Below are positions 13,538-24,030 of a stretch of 64,000 nucleotides of DNA, in pieces. The stretch is from Pagrus major. Its lineage: Eukaryota; Chordata; Actinopteri; Spariformes; Sparidae. The notes below the pieces were generated by a model. The model worked only from the letters and a program-made list of their open reading frames with translations. It had not been told where the DNA came from and searched no databases. The number at the start of each line of letters is the position of its first letter. The stretch's first letter is position 1. Where the stretch lies: the NCBI RefSeq assembly GCF_040436345.1, contig NC_133221.1:30406589-30470588 (forward strand), read 5' to 3'. The position numbers and the translations under genes are program-made.

Positions 13538-14500
13538 AGTCCAAAAGTCTCAGACCACAAAAACCTGGAAATAATCTGACAGTTTGAGGATTCAGAAAGT
13601 AAGTGAAAGTGTCTGAGGTCAAATTGTTACTCTTAGCAAAGAGAGTTTTCCTCAGCATCAAATCATGGTTAGACTAAAGGTCACTAATGGGGCAGTGGAT
13701 GTAACTCCAAAATGCTTCACAGAAACTGGATCAGTTGTTTCCAAAGCACGATCAGGCAGATTCAAAGTGATCACACCATCAGAAGATCAGTACATCAAGC
13801 TTAGTTCACTGAGAGATAGAAAAGCAACTTCATCATTCAGATACAGAATGTGCTAAATTAAGACAAGGCTCCATGGAGTCCTGACTGTCATGGACTTTCC
13901 TCCACAGTCACCTGACTTCAACCCCACTGAACATTTAGGCTGCAGGCACACATATGTAAATGCCGGCACGCTGAATTTAGGCGGTGCAGGATGTGAGACA
14001 CATGGAACGTGTGATGTTTTGTCGTCTGTTTGGAGCGGGCCAGCACACAAACATCTTTGCTATTGGTTGTGACTGCAATTTTGCCAGTCAAAGTTCCCCA
14101 AAGTTGAACTCCAGGCAAAGCCAAACTGCGGATTTGCTTCAGTACCAGACCCCTTCATTCACATAGAATGGAAGTGAATGAGAGGCAATTTTACATATGC
14201 GGCCTTATCGGGGGTCTTGAAGAGCACTGTGTGACATCACAAAAAGCTTTGTGGAACACTGTCAAATCATGCTGGGATAACATGAGTCATCAGGTTTTGC
14301 ACAAACTTGTGGAGTCCATGCCAGCTCGAGTGCATGCTGTCATTGAAGAAAAAGGGGGATATAACAAATACTAAGATATTCTGAAATTAATGGACAAATT
14401 AAAATGTTTAAATTGATAGCATCATTTGTAACAGAAAAGGTGCTATTTCAGTCGAATTAAATGCAAAAAAGTATCTAGTGGTCTCAGACTTTTGGACCCC
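13538..14500 (+). mobile_element. Tc1-like transposon with terminal inverted repeats, degenerate
   Basis: GTCCAAAAGTCTCAGACCAC (from about 13540) is inverted with one mismatch at GTGGTCTCAGACTTTTGGAC (about 14479-14498), defining both ends. Inside are transposase fragments: RSGR and RDRKATS near the N-terminus, FPPQSPDFNPTEH (the DDE region) at about 13895-13935, and SMPARVHAVIEEKGGYNKY ending at 14374. A foreign segment of about 200 bp (13,945-14,170) interrupts the C-terminal part. There is no intact ORF. Confidence 0.85.
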
Positions 14501-15235
14501 AATGTAAATCAGAAATGAATGTTAGCCCCACAGACATTGCACTGGGTGAGACATACAACCAGACATCTAGTGTCTGAGATATAACAGCACAAATGTCGAG
14601 ATGGGAACGAAACAATGTCTGAAATGACTTGGACGTCAATAGTTCACATTAAAAAGACACTTTTTAAAATTATTTCCCAAAAACTTTCAGTCTGGCTCAT
14701 CAATGGACTTTTTTGAACGTTCAACAAGGACATTAAATTGATACCATTGCTCAGTGGATGGTATTTCAGGATGGTATTTACTGTAAGAAAGACTGCAATA
14801 AGTGCTCACAAGCTCCTAAACACATATTATAAATACATTGTATAATAATTTTACATTTCCATTAAATCCATCCTTTATGATGTCCTCACACATGCAAATA
14901 AATCAACTGTACAATCTCTGCTGTCTCCATTTTCCTAACCCGCTAGAGCGCATATACCAGAAAATCCCCAACCTCTCAATAATTTAAGATCCTCTTTCCA
15001 CATCCTGATGACGAAGATGGAACATATCATCATCTGGATACTTTCACTGAGGCAAAACAGAAGAACAGCTGTGTCTTAAGAAGGAGGAGAACAAGAGAAA
15101 AAGACATTGGAGAAATATCTTGGGCTTCCACGATCTTCCCCTTAGAAGATCCTTATAGTTCTCCAGACATCGGCAGCATATCCATGCAACATCAATCCTT
15201 CAATCCCCTTATCAGTCAAACTATCAGCTACTCAC

Positions 15236-15308
15236 CCGAGCGGTTGGAGTTCGGCCGATGTAGGGGTTCTGGACTACACTGCTCATGATAGATCTTGGTG
15301 ATGGCCAG
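15236..15308 (-). CDS. Tentative upstream coding exon of the kcnab2-like gene
   Basis: A 73-nt minus-strand segment lies between a CTTTAG acceptor and a GTGAGT donor. An ATG at 15286 opens MSSVVQNPYIGRTPTAR and reaches the donor in phase 0. The 341-nt exon at 11934 also starts in phase 0 immediately after an acceptor, so the two would join without a frame break. I do not recognise the peptide. It could be an alternative N-terminus or a chance splice-bounded segment. Confidence 0.4.
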
Positions 15309-16778
15309 CTAAAGAAAAATGTGTTCTACTCAGCCTAAAGCCACACAGAGCAGCTGCTGGATTGCTTTAAAAGTAGTTGTTGGAGGAGTTAATATGGCTT
15401 TCCACTCCCTCCTACTTGGTCACACGGCACACAAAGAGCCCTATCAGCAACCCTGTCTGCACTGCAGAGGCCAGAAAATAATCTCACAGGTAAATTATTT
15501 ATGTTACTAAAACTAGCATCTGCACTAAAAGCTTGTGATTGTCTGAACAGCAGAAAGCATGCTGAAAGCCTATCATTTTGCCTGTTTCAACAGTGATGTA
15601 ACAAACTATATGTATGTACTAAAGGAAAACTACTCCTACTCCTACTACTACTACTACTGGGGTAGAAAGTGCCATAGGTGTAGATTTGTGTATGTATGGG
15701 AGGGGCATGTCAATGTTAGGGTTGACATTTGAACTGTTCCCTTTATTGGTACCTGGAATTTTGTACTGTTACTCAATAGTACCTTTTTCCGGCACTTTAC
15801 TCGCTCTGTTATTAAATCTTTATAAAATTTCAGTTGGAAAAAATAAGCCTCCAAATACGACCAGCATTGTTTCAAAGGAAGACGCTATTCAAAGGAACTG
15901 ATGAAATATCAGCACAGTATTGGACTATTTAAAATATACATTACTGTCAAATGGAGCATTAATAACAAGCAGTAGAGGGCAGCAATACTCCACTGCAGCA
16001 TCTAGTCTGCCTGATCTAAAGAAACACATTCACTGTCTGTCATGTTGTTGCTGTCACTACAGCAGTACTACATACTGTAATATTTCTCCATAAATATTAT
16101 GCAGTTCTCTTGGTATCTTAATAAGGTTTTGGAAAAACTACAAAGATCTCACACAGTCTACTGTTTTAGCATAACATCGACCAAGACAGTGAAAAAATGC
16201 CACAACTTCTCCAGTTTGCTCATTATTACAGCTGCTACAGGGGAGCTGGCTTTCATGCTATCAAACTCTGTACACTCTGGCTTTAAGATATATCTTATGT
16301 TTGACCCGGTGTTTCTTCAGGTTACATGTGTTGCCCTGATCTCCATTTTACAGTGCATATATTGCAGCGAGTGTTGCACTGACTTAATGACTTCTTGCCG
16401 GGGTGGTGTCTTGTTCTCTGTCTGTCTCTTAACAACGTTGTTTAAAAGGCACTGAAATGTTGCACCAATTCACTTAACCTGAACCAGTACTCAGCAGTCC
16501 CAATGTAATCTGGTTTGTAGCCATAAGAGTACCAAGCTCAGTACCCGACCCAAGACAACAGTTGGCCTGCCATGAAAAAATGATATTTTACATTTTTGGC
16601 TGTAAAAATGTTTACATAATGTAGGATCCCTTATAATTAATTTGTTTCATAAACTAAGTGCAGCACACAGAGTGACACTTGAATTAAGTCGATTAATTGA
16701 ACTTGGGAGCTTAAACACAGCCCCAACAATGGAGGCTTATCTTCATGTAGTCCAGTGAGTAACATGAAATAAATTAGT
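15309..16778. other. Spacer between kcnab2-like gene and TNFR cluster
   Basis: AT-rich sequence. The word AGTAGAGGGCAGCA near 15,973 looks MITE-like. Open frames of 60-118 codons show no recognisable domain. The kcnab2-like promoter may lie here, but no convincing core elements were seen. Confidence 0.45.
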
Positions 16779-18146
16779 TTTTCACTGCAACCCTGCAGTC
16801 ATATCATCTGAATCCATGTTTGTTGTTATCAGAATGTCACAGGACAGTCTGGAGGCCTTCCTGCTGATGATAAGTTATGGTAACCCAAAGTGTCTGCCTG
16901 TTCAACTATTTCTCTTTTGCAAATTGTTATATAAAGCCAACAGAGGACTCATGAAGAGTTAACAGATCAGATAACAAAGTACCATGTAGATTAAAAAAAA
17001 AAAAAAAAAAAAAAGCTGGCCCATTTTGGGGAGGGGTTTTGTTTTTCTTTATTTCAAAGCAGGGGAATTCCATCTCTTCAAATCTCTTTCACTTTCAAGC
17101 CCTTCAGAATAAAAGCTTCATAAATGCTCTCTATCAATAGGTACTGGAGGTGATTGTAGGTGAGTTGGCTGACAAATTAAACAGAAAATATGGTGCTTCA
17201 AATGAGCTATGACTTACATTGGCAGGGAAAAATTCTTAATGAGCAAGTCTCAACATATCATATGTCAGGTAGTCTGATTTTCATTTTTTTTTCTTTTTTC
17301 TGTTAGGTTTAGCCATGGTAATGTTTTGTTAGGATTGAGGGTTGGTGCCACCCAGAACGGCCCTTTGTGGGGTCTGGGTGGCTTCCCTTCATTTTCATTT
17401 AGCTGGCCCATCAGCATTTTGTTTTGACGTTTGCTTAGTGAATTTCATATTTCTTTTTTTTGGCTGCAACAAATCATCCATGGCACACACAGTACTCTGT
17501 CTGAAGGTGTATCATGTTGTGTGTTTACTTCAGGTGTCGTGACCATCAGGAAACATATCAAGAGACTCAAGTTAACATCTACAATCTTTCCATTGACCAC
17601 CACAGCTGCTCTACTACCTGCCCTCTGTGAAATGCACTACTGGTAGCTACATTTGCATCCAAATGATAATATTTGCTCTCATAACTAATTATGCATATTC
17701 TATTTGTTTTGTCAATGTGTCACCATTATGGCAGAGGGGACATGTTCAGTGCTCTTTACCACCCTGCTACAGGTGAGATAAGGATACAGTGGGAGGAGAA
17801 TGTACAGGAAGGATCTGAGCTCTGACAAAGATGATTTGTTGCCTCACCAGCAGCACAATGTGGAGGATTTTGAGGATCTTTGTTTAATTTCTTATTTATC
17901 TATTTTAACTTATCCGACACTGCTACAGATTAAATGATGTGACAGGTCACGTTAGAGTTTTACAGCCTCATCAGTGCAATTCAGGCTGCACTTATGAAGG
18001 ACCTTTATTTTGAAAGGTTAAAACGTCCTCCTTCTCTTCACGGACACAAAGTGCGCAGTCTTGTTCATCACACGGTATGTTCTGTATCTTATTTCTTTTC
18101 TTTAAAGATGCTAACACATTGTCACACTGTTGAAGTGTGTGTCGTT

Positions 18147-18164
18147 ATGGCTCGTGTATTACAT
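18147..18164 (+). CDS. Tentative first coding exon of TNFR gene A
   Basis: ATG followed by six codons (MARVLH) to a GTATAT donor, phase 0, as required by the exon at 24031. The joined start would be MARVLHILVMDLSRG, a short and weak signal peptide. The identical segment is present in copy B, and a similar MARVL start with a GTGAGT donor lies at 58712. No better exon was found, so this is a guess. Confidence 0.25.
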
Positions 18165-18325
18165 GTATATAGTTTATTATAAGTGTTGCTGCTGATCGAA
18201 GCTGCTCTTTCTGTGTGACTGTAACGTCTGTCTGGCTCCATGAAGGTACAGGAGGTTAGAAATGAAGACGAACAATGAAGTTTGACCACGTGTGACGGTG
18301 AGAACATCGAGGTCAGGTCCTACAG

Positions 18326-18333
18326 TATATAAG
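18326..18333 (+). promoter_or_regulatory. Possible TATA box in copy A
   Basis: TATATAAG about 30 bp upstream of GAGATACTGTTGGCATGCGG. In copy B the equivalent (about 41,034) reads AATATACAAG, losing the TATA match. No transcript start is known. Confidence 0.25.
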
Positions 18334-18392
18334 ACAGAGCTGAGATACTGTTGGCATGCGGTTTACCTCTGACTGTTTCTGGTAATATAATC

Positions 18393-19245
18393 AGAATCAG
18401 AATTCCTTTATTTGTCCCGCAAATGGGGAAAGTTCTTAGTCACAGCAGCCAAAGGACAGTATCACACTTAAACAATAATAAAAAGTAAAAAATAACCAGT
18501 ATAATAAGAGATAAGAGATAAGAAATAGAATTAACTTGTATATACATAGTATTTACAATATCAACTTGGTATTTACAATATGACATAGTATTTATAATAT
18601 GAACAGTGTAAGTATAAGCAGTTTGGTATTGTTATTTACAAACAATAAATAATAAATATGGGTATTGAAAATTGTCCAATTAGTGCAAACCAGAAAGTGT
18701 GTGGATATGTGTAGAGTTTTGTATTGCACAGTGCACATGTGAGGTCTACTGGGAGCAGTGCTGGTTGTACAGTCTAACCGCAGCAGGAAGAAAGGACCTG
18801 CGATACCTCTCCTTCACACACTTGGGGTGTATCAACCTGTCGCTGACCAGTGCGGTGATAGTGTCCTGCAGGGGGTGGGACTCCTTCACCAGCAGCGATG
18901 ACAGTTTATCCATCATCCTGCTCTCTCCCACCACCTGCACTGGGTCAAGAGGGCATCCCAGGATGGAGCTGGCCTTTATTGATAAGTTTATCAAGTCTCT
19001 TCCTACCTGCTGCCGAGATGCTGCTGCTCCAGCAGACTACACCATAGAAAATGGCTGATGCCACCACAGAGTCATAGAAAGTTGTCAGGAGTTCCCCCTG
19101 CACTCCAATGGACCTGAGCTTCCTCAGCAGATGGAGTCTGCTCTGACCTTTCTTGTATGTTGCTGCAGTGTGATCAGTCCAGTTTATTGTTCAGGTGAAC
19201 TCCCAGGTACTTGTAAGACGTCACCATCTCAATGTCTCAATGTCT
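18393..19245 (-). mobile_element. LINE 3' fragment inserted only in copy A
   Basis: Minus-strand frame 18,994-18,746 reads SIKASSILGCPLDPVQVVGE, then LVSDRLIHPKCVKERYRRSF and LPAAVRLYN, the C-terminus of a common fish non-LTR element. CTTTATTTGTCCC near 18,406 belongs to its 3' end. Copy B has the uninterrupted site (about 41,093-41,100), so the insertion followed the duplication. Confidence 0.8.
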
Positions 19246-20561
19246 CAATAATAACACAATATAATATAATATAAAAGTAAAGAAAAGAAAAGAATAAATG
19301 CAGGCGGATATAATTAGATAGCAGTGTTGGGGTAACTTGTAAAAAAGTAATCAGTTTTTTCTTGTAACAAGTAACGTAACACATAAGTTCTGTAATTCAA
19401 GTAATCCATTGTTTATTTAGGTTTTCATAAAAGTAATCATAACTGGAAAAAAATGCTTCCATCCAGTGGAGAGACTTTTTAGCCTTGGAAGTCTTGTCCT
19501 TACCCCCCAAGAGGAACCAGCTGTCTGAGGAGACTTCTCTCTTCTCCTGCGTCACAATCACTACTTTGAAACAAAGTAAAGTAGAGAGCAGGACATTGGC
19601 TGAGTGACTCTGTGTTTGAAAAGCCTAAATGCATTTATATAGTTTTCAGTGTTGAGCAAGTTACTTTCAAAATATAATATATTACATAATACTGGTTACC
19701 TTCATTTTAAAGTAATATATTACATTACGATATTACTGTCCTATAGCTGTAATATTCCTGGGCTAGATCTGTTGTTTTGTTTTTGTGCTTAATACTCAGT
19801 AGCTCCGTATCCACACAAGCAACTGCAGCTCCCAGTCTGGTCTTACAGGCCTCAACACAGTTGGAGAAAAATTCAATTTCATGAACTTGAACTTGTTTTT
19901 TGTACTCTTGCCCTCTCCCAGCAAGCTGCCAAAACCCCTGTGATCAGATCAGATCTATTGTATGTCAGTACATGTCTGACAGTTTCCAGTTTATTACAGT
20001 GTGCACAGTCCAGTGGCCTATGGGATGGTTTAAATTGTTTAAATTATATACATTTAGTAATAAATGTTAATATTAACACCATTGATGTGTTTCATCACAG
20101 TACAGTCATATGATTTGGTTTACAGCTTAAAGAACATGTTGAAGTGTGCAGGGCCACTTTAAAGGAGCAATGTGTAATTCCCAGCCACCTGCTCCAGATG
20201 AATGGGGGCAGTATTTCAACTGCTCAATGTTTAGTTCAAACCCTTTTTGTTATTTATTTGATATATTTCATTTATTTCTGTACACATTCATCGTTACAAG
20301 TTGTTAAAAATGTCAAGACTAAAATAATTACTAGTATGTATTTAGTTACCCATATATTCACCATTCCTCGGTGTTATTGTTGCATCCTTTTGTTACACAG
20401 TAAGTGCTAAATAAAACTTTTGGAGGTGCACACTGATACTAAATCCTGAGAACAACTCATTCTGTTGGTGTAACAAGCACAGGTCTGTGTAAGCAGGCAT
20501 ACTGAACAACCACTGTACCCCACATCTGAGTAAAGCTGGCACTAAACTCTTTCAGGCAGGT

Positions 20562-20775
20562 TATATATATATATATATATAATATACATACATATATATA
20601 TATATATACATATATATACATATACATATATATATATATATATACATACACATATATACACACATACATATATACATACATACATACATTTATATATATA
20701 TATAATGTATGTATGTATGTATGTATATATATATATATATATGTATGTATATATATATATATATATATATAATAC
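20562..20775. repeat. (TA)n/(TACA)n microsatellite
   Basis: More than 200 bp of alternating TATA, TACA and TATG units, absent from copy B (junction near 43,722). Tyr/Ile-rich frames on both strands are artefacts of it. Confidence 0.95.
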
Positions 20776-21147
20776 AAAAAGTACAATAAAAATACAAGGA
20801 AATACTATAACAAAAATTTTAGCACGTATGTATGCATTAGACTCACAAAGCTGTACATTTTTTTGCAAACCACTTCATCATGGGATGTGCAAAAGTTCAC
20901 AGTATAGAGTATATGTCATGGGATGATGGTCAAAGATGTCAGCTGATGTAATGTATAGAGATGGACGTCCACTGGGGGGGTTGTTGATGAGAGCAGCTGC
21001 AGATGAGAATAAAGGGCAGGGTGGTAATTCATCACTAGGGTCGGATGGACTGGAATTCTGGTCCGACAAAGACAAAGATGTTGCAAGATAGTTAGTTTAG
21101 TCCAGACACATTGTTTTTATCAGAACATGTTAGGACTGTGTTTATTG

Positions 21148-21426
21148 TACAGTGTGAACAGTGATGTGATCAGAATCAGATATATACAGTGTGAACAATG
21201 ATGCGTTCAGAATCAGATATATACAGTGTGAACAGTGATGTGATCAGAATCAGATATATACAGTGTGAACAGTGATGTGATCAGAATCAGATATATACAG
21301 TGTGAACAGTGATGTGATCAGAATCAGATATATACAGTGTGAACAGTGATGTGATCAGAATCAGATATATACAGTGTGAACAATGATGCGTTCAGAATCA
21401 GATATATGCAGTGTGAACAGTGATGT
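21148..21426. repeat. 37-bp minisatellite, short array (copy A)
   Basis: About 7.5 copies of a 37-bp unit containing ACAGTGTGAACAGTGATGTG and ATCAGAATCAGATATA. Variants have GATC or GTTC/CGTTC after the TGATG. The matching array in copy B has about 27 units. Confidence 0.95.
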
Positions 21427-21695
21427 GTTTTGACTGTTTTTTCTAAGGCCTTCTGCATCTTTGTGTTTGTGTCACTTTTTGAATGTTTTAAACAAAGATT
21501 GTGTCCAGATCTTACAAGATGCACCTTTTAAAAACAATCACTCAAGCTGCTTCAAATCACCTGTTCATGTGTGGACAGTTTCTACCTTAAAATCAGGTTA
21601 GCAAGGTTTTTTTTATTTACATGACATTTAAGATGTCTGATCACTGCAGGAAGCTCAAAATAAACTGTTTGCTTGGCAGTTAGTTTAATCTCTGC

Positions 21696-22043
21696 ATGGA
21701 TTCTGTTTTCTTTTATTTTTCAGATGGTGTCCTCCTTTTGGAGTTTATATCTCATTTCATCATAAAATGCAGTGAGATAACATCTTCAGCCAATAAAAAC
21801 TGTGATCCAGCTGTACAAAATGAAAAGAAAACCTGCACTATCACCGTCACTATTACTGGTAAAGTAATTTGTTATTACACAAAGCTTTTATTTGCTCCTC
21901 CTCGCCAACATTTCCTTCTTTTTGTACACCTTTTTTCTATTCTCTGTCCCTCACACACATCTACAAACATTTTAGTGTCAAGAAAAGAAAATGGAGAAGT
22001 GCTTTGTGTTCATCAGAGAGGCTTCATCAGTTCTACTGTATGA
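21696..22043 (+). CDS. Conserved 115-codon frame of unknown status (copy A)
   Basis: ATG-initiated frame containing NKNCDPAVQNEKKTCT and ending ENGEVLCVHQRGFISSTV. Copy B has a frame of exactly the same length at 45350. A donor (ACTG|GTAAAG near 21,859) and an acceptor (TTTTAG before TGTCAAG near 21,977) could splice it in phase. No signal peptide or known domain is visible. It lies upstream of TNFR exon 2 and may be untranslated or chance sequence. Confidence 0.25.
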   Translation: MDSVFFYFSDGVLLLEFISHFIIKCSEITSSANKNCDPAVQNEKKTCTITVTITGKVICYYTKLLFAPPRQHFLLFVHLFSILCPSHTSTNILVSRKENGEVLCVHQRGFISSTV

Positions 22044-22611
22044 AAACAGCTGCCCTGCCTTTAACTTCTGAATAAGAAGAGAGTAGGTGGGGCAAAAGTC
22101 AAGATGGAGCTGTTTTTAAATATGGCAGGCTACTGGTGTGAAGGTGTGAACTAGGTGGAAAGTTTGTTTACTTTTTTTATATATACCATATGTAGTAAAC
22201 ACTGGTGAACCTCCACCTTAACAGACACAGGCCACGTCACAGGAATGTTGCTGAGATTCAACATGTGCCAGGCCACACAGTGACCTTACTCTTAAGACTC
22301 CAGCGACTGTCAAACAGGCTTGGGGAGTTATACAGGATTACATAGTCAAGATACAAAAAGAACAGTAACTTTATTCCGGAAAGGTTACAGGAAAAAAAAT
22401 TATAGTAATTAGAATATTGATACATTCAGTTAAAAGGGATTAGTAACATGATTGCAATTTTAAATGATGATATACTGGTCTTTTACCATGAACATGCACA
22501 CACATCATGACAACACTGTTACTATGGGGTGCCGAATGTAAAAATTCAGTCACACTTTTCTAGCTGATATATTTTGAATATTTAGCTCATTTTCCTCACA
22601 TCTGAGGTACA

Positions 22612-23105
22612 AATTAAATGGTGAATCTAAATCTAAATGCTAAAACTAAATGTTAACTCTAAATCGAAATGCTAAATCTAAATGTTAAATCTAAATCTTA
22701 ATGTTAAATCTAAATCTTAATGTTAAATCGAAATGCTAAATCTAAATGTTAAATCTAAATCTTAATGTTAAATCTAAATCTTAATGTTAAATCTAAATGC
22801 TAAATCTAAATGTTAAATCTAAATCTTAATGTTAAATCTAAATCTTAATGTTAAATCTAAATCTGAATGTTAAATCTAAATCTAAATGCTAAAACTAAAT
22901 GTTAACTCTAAATCGAAATGTTAACTCTAAATCGAAATGCTAAATCTAAATGTTAAATCTAAATCTTAATGTTAAATCTAAATCTTAATGTTAAATCTAA
23001 ATCTAAATGCTAAATCTAAATGTGAAATCTAAATCTAAATGTTAAATCTAAATGCTAAATCTAAATCTAAATCTAAATGCTAAATCTATATCTAAATGTT
23101 TAGAA
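22612..23105. repeat. AAATCTAAATG(C/T)T tandem repeat
   Basis: Almost 500 bp of degenerate 12- to 18-bp units (TAAATCTAAATGTTAAATC). Found in copy A only. Confidence 0.9.
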
Positions 23106-23119
23106 AATATGCAAATAGC

Positions 23120-23640
23120 CCACACGTGTCAGCGTGCACAGACCCGCCCACACCTCTGACCGACCGTGCTGTGGATGTGGAGGTTAAGAGAGGAAGGACC
23201 GAACACTGGCAAACGTTAGCTTGTTGGTCGGTTAGCTAACAATAGCTTCCCCCAGAATACAGTAAAAAAGTTCAACTTTTAACTACGTAACTTACCGTTA
23301 ACTTCTGAGCACAGCGTAAGGCAGCTGGCTGCAGAGGTGCAGAGAGCTGGACAGCTGGAGCTGGAAACACTGGAAGGTGAACACTGGTTGTAGAGAGAAC
23401 ACGAGAAAATGTTAGATCTCCAAGAGAGCAATACGACAAAACTAGAAGTCATACAAAACGACGATCTAACTGAAGCCATGGACCACATCTAACTGATGAA
23501 ATCATCCGGCAGCAGGTAGCGTGGAGAGCAGGGTGTTATGAGCAGGCGCTGATTGCCAACCTGCTGCAGGTGAGCGCCTCTGCAAGCACAACAGCAAAAG
23601 AAACACACCAAGCACAAAATAACCACCACAGAATTTGACC
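23120..23640. other. Copy-A-specific insert, unidentified
   Basis: More GC-rich than its surroundings, with a 69-codon Ser/Cys-rich minus-strand frame (23,488-23,279). It has no match in copy B and is probably a transposon piece. No family was recognised. Confidence 0.35.
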
Positions 23641-24030
23641 GAACATGACAACACTTCTCCAGTCTCACACAACATCACTGTGATCTGAAGTGAAGCCAAA
23701 TACACAAGTGTGTATTTTTACAGAAAACACACTCGTTATGAATATTAAATAGAAAAGTCATCTTATTGATATTTCTTTTCTTTGGTCTTTATATGTATAT
23801 GTTTGTAATTAATTAATGTAAGTAATCAAGTTACATTACTTTTATATTGTGATAGTTACATTACTGATTACATTGTTTAACAGGTAATCAGTAACTGTAT
23901 CAGAATACATGTTTAAAGTAACTCTCATAACCCTGCTGTCAAATGACATGAATGTGAACTCATTGACTCACATGTGGTTTCATGCTGTAACTCTTGTTTT
24001 TCTACTTTGATCGTCCGTTCTTCTTCACAG

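Noticed and set aside
16099-16455. 118-codon frame with hydrophobic stretches
   Set aside because: No recognisable domain, splice support or counterpart in copy B; length is within chance for AT-rich introns.
18746-18994. Minus-strand host exon
   Set aside because: The peptide with RYRRSFLPAAVRLYN is a known-type LINE C-terminus, and copy B shows the empty site.
20457-20926. Tyr/Ile-rich membrane-protein-like frames
   Set aside because: They are TA/TACA microsatellite translations.
21721-21765. ATG after TTTTTCAG as the missing TNFR signal-peptide exon (MVSSFW / MVSWLWVLYL)
   Set aside because: It looks signal-like, especially in copy B, but both copies hit the same TAA after 13 codons with no usable donor before it.
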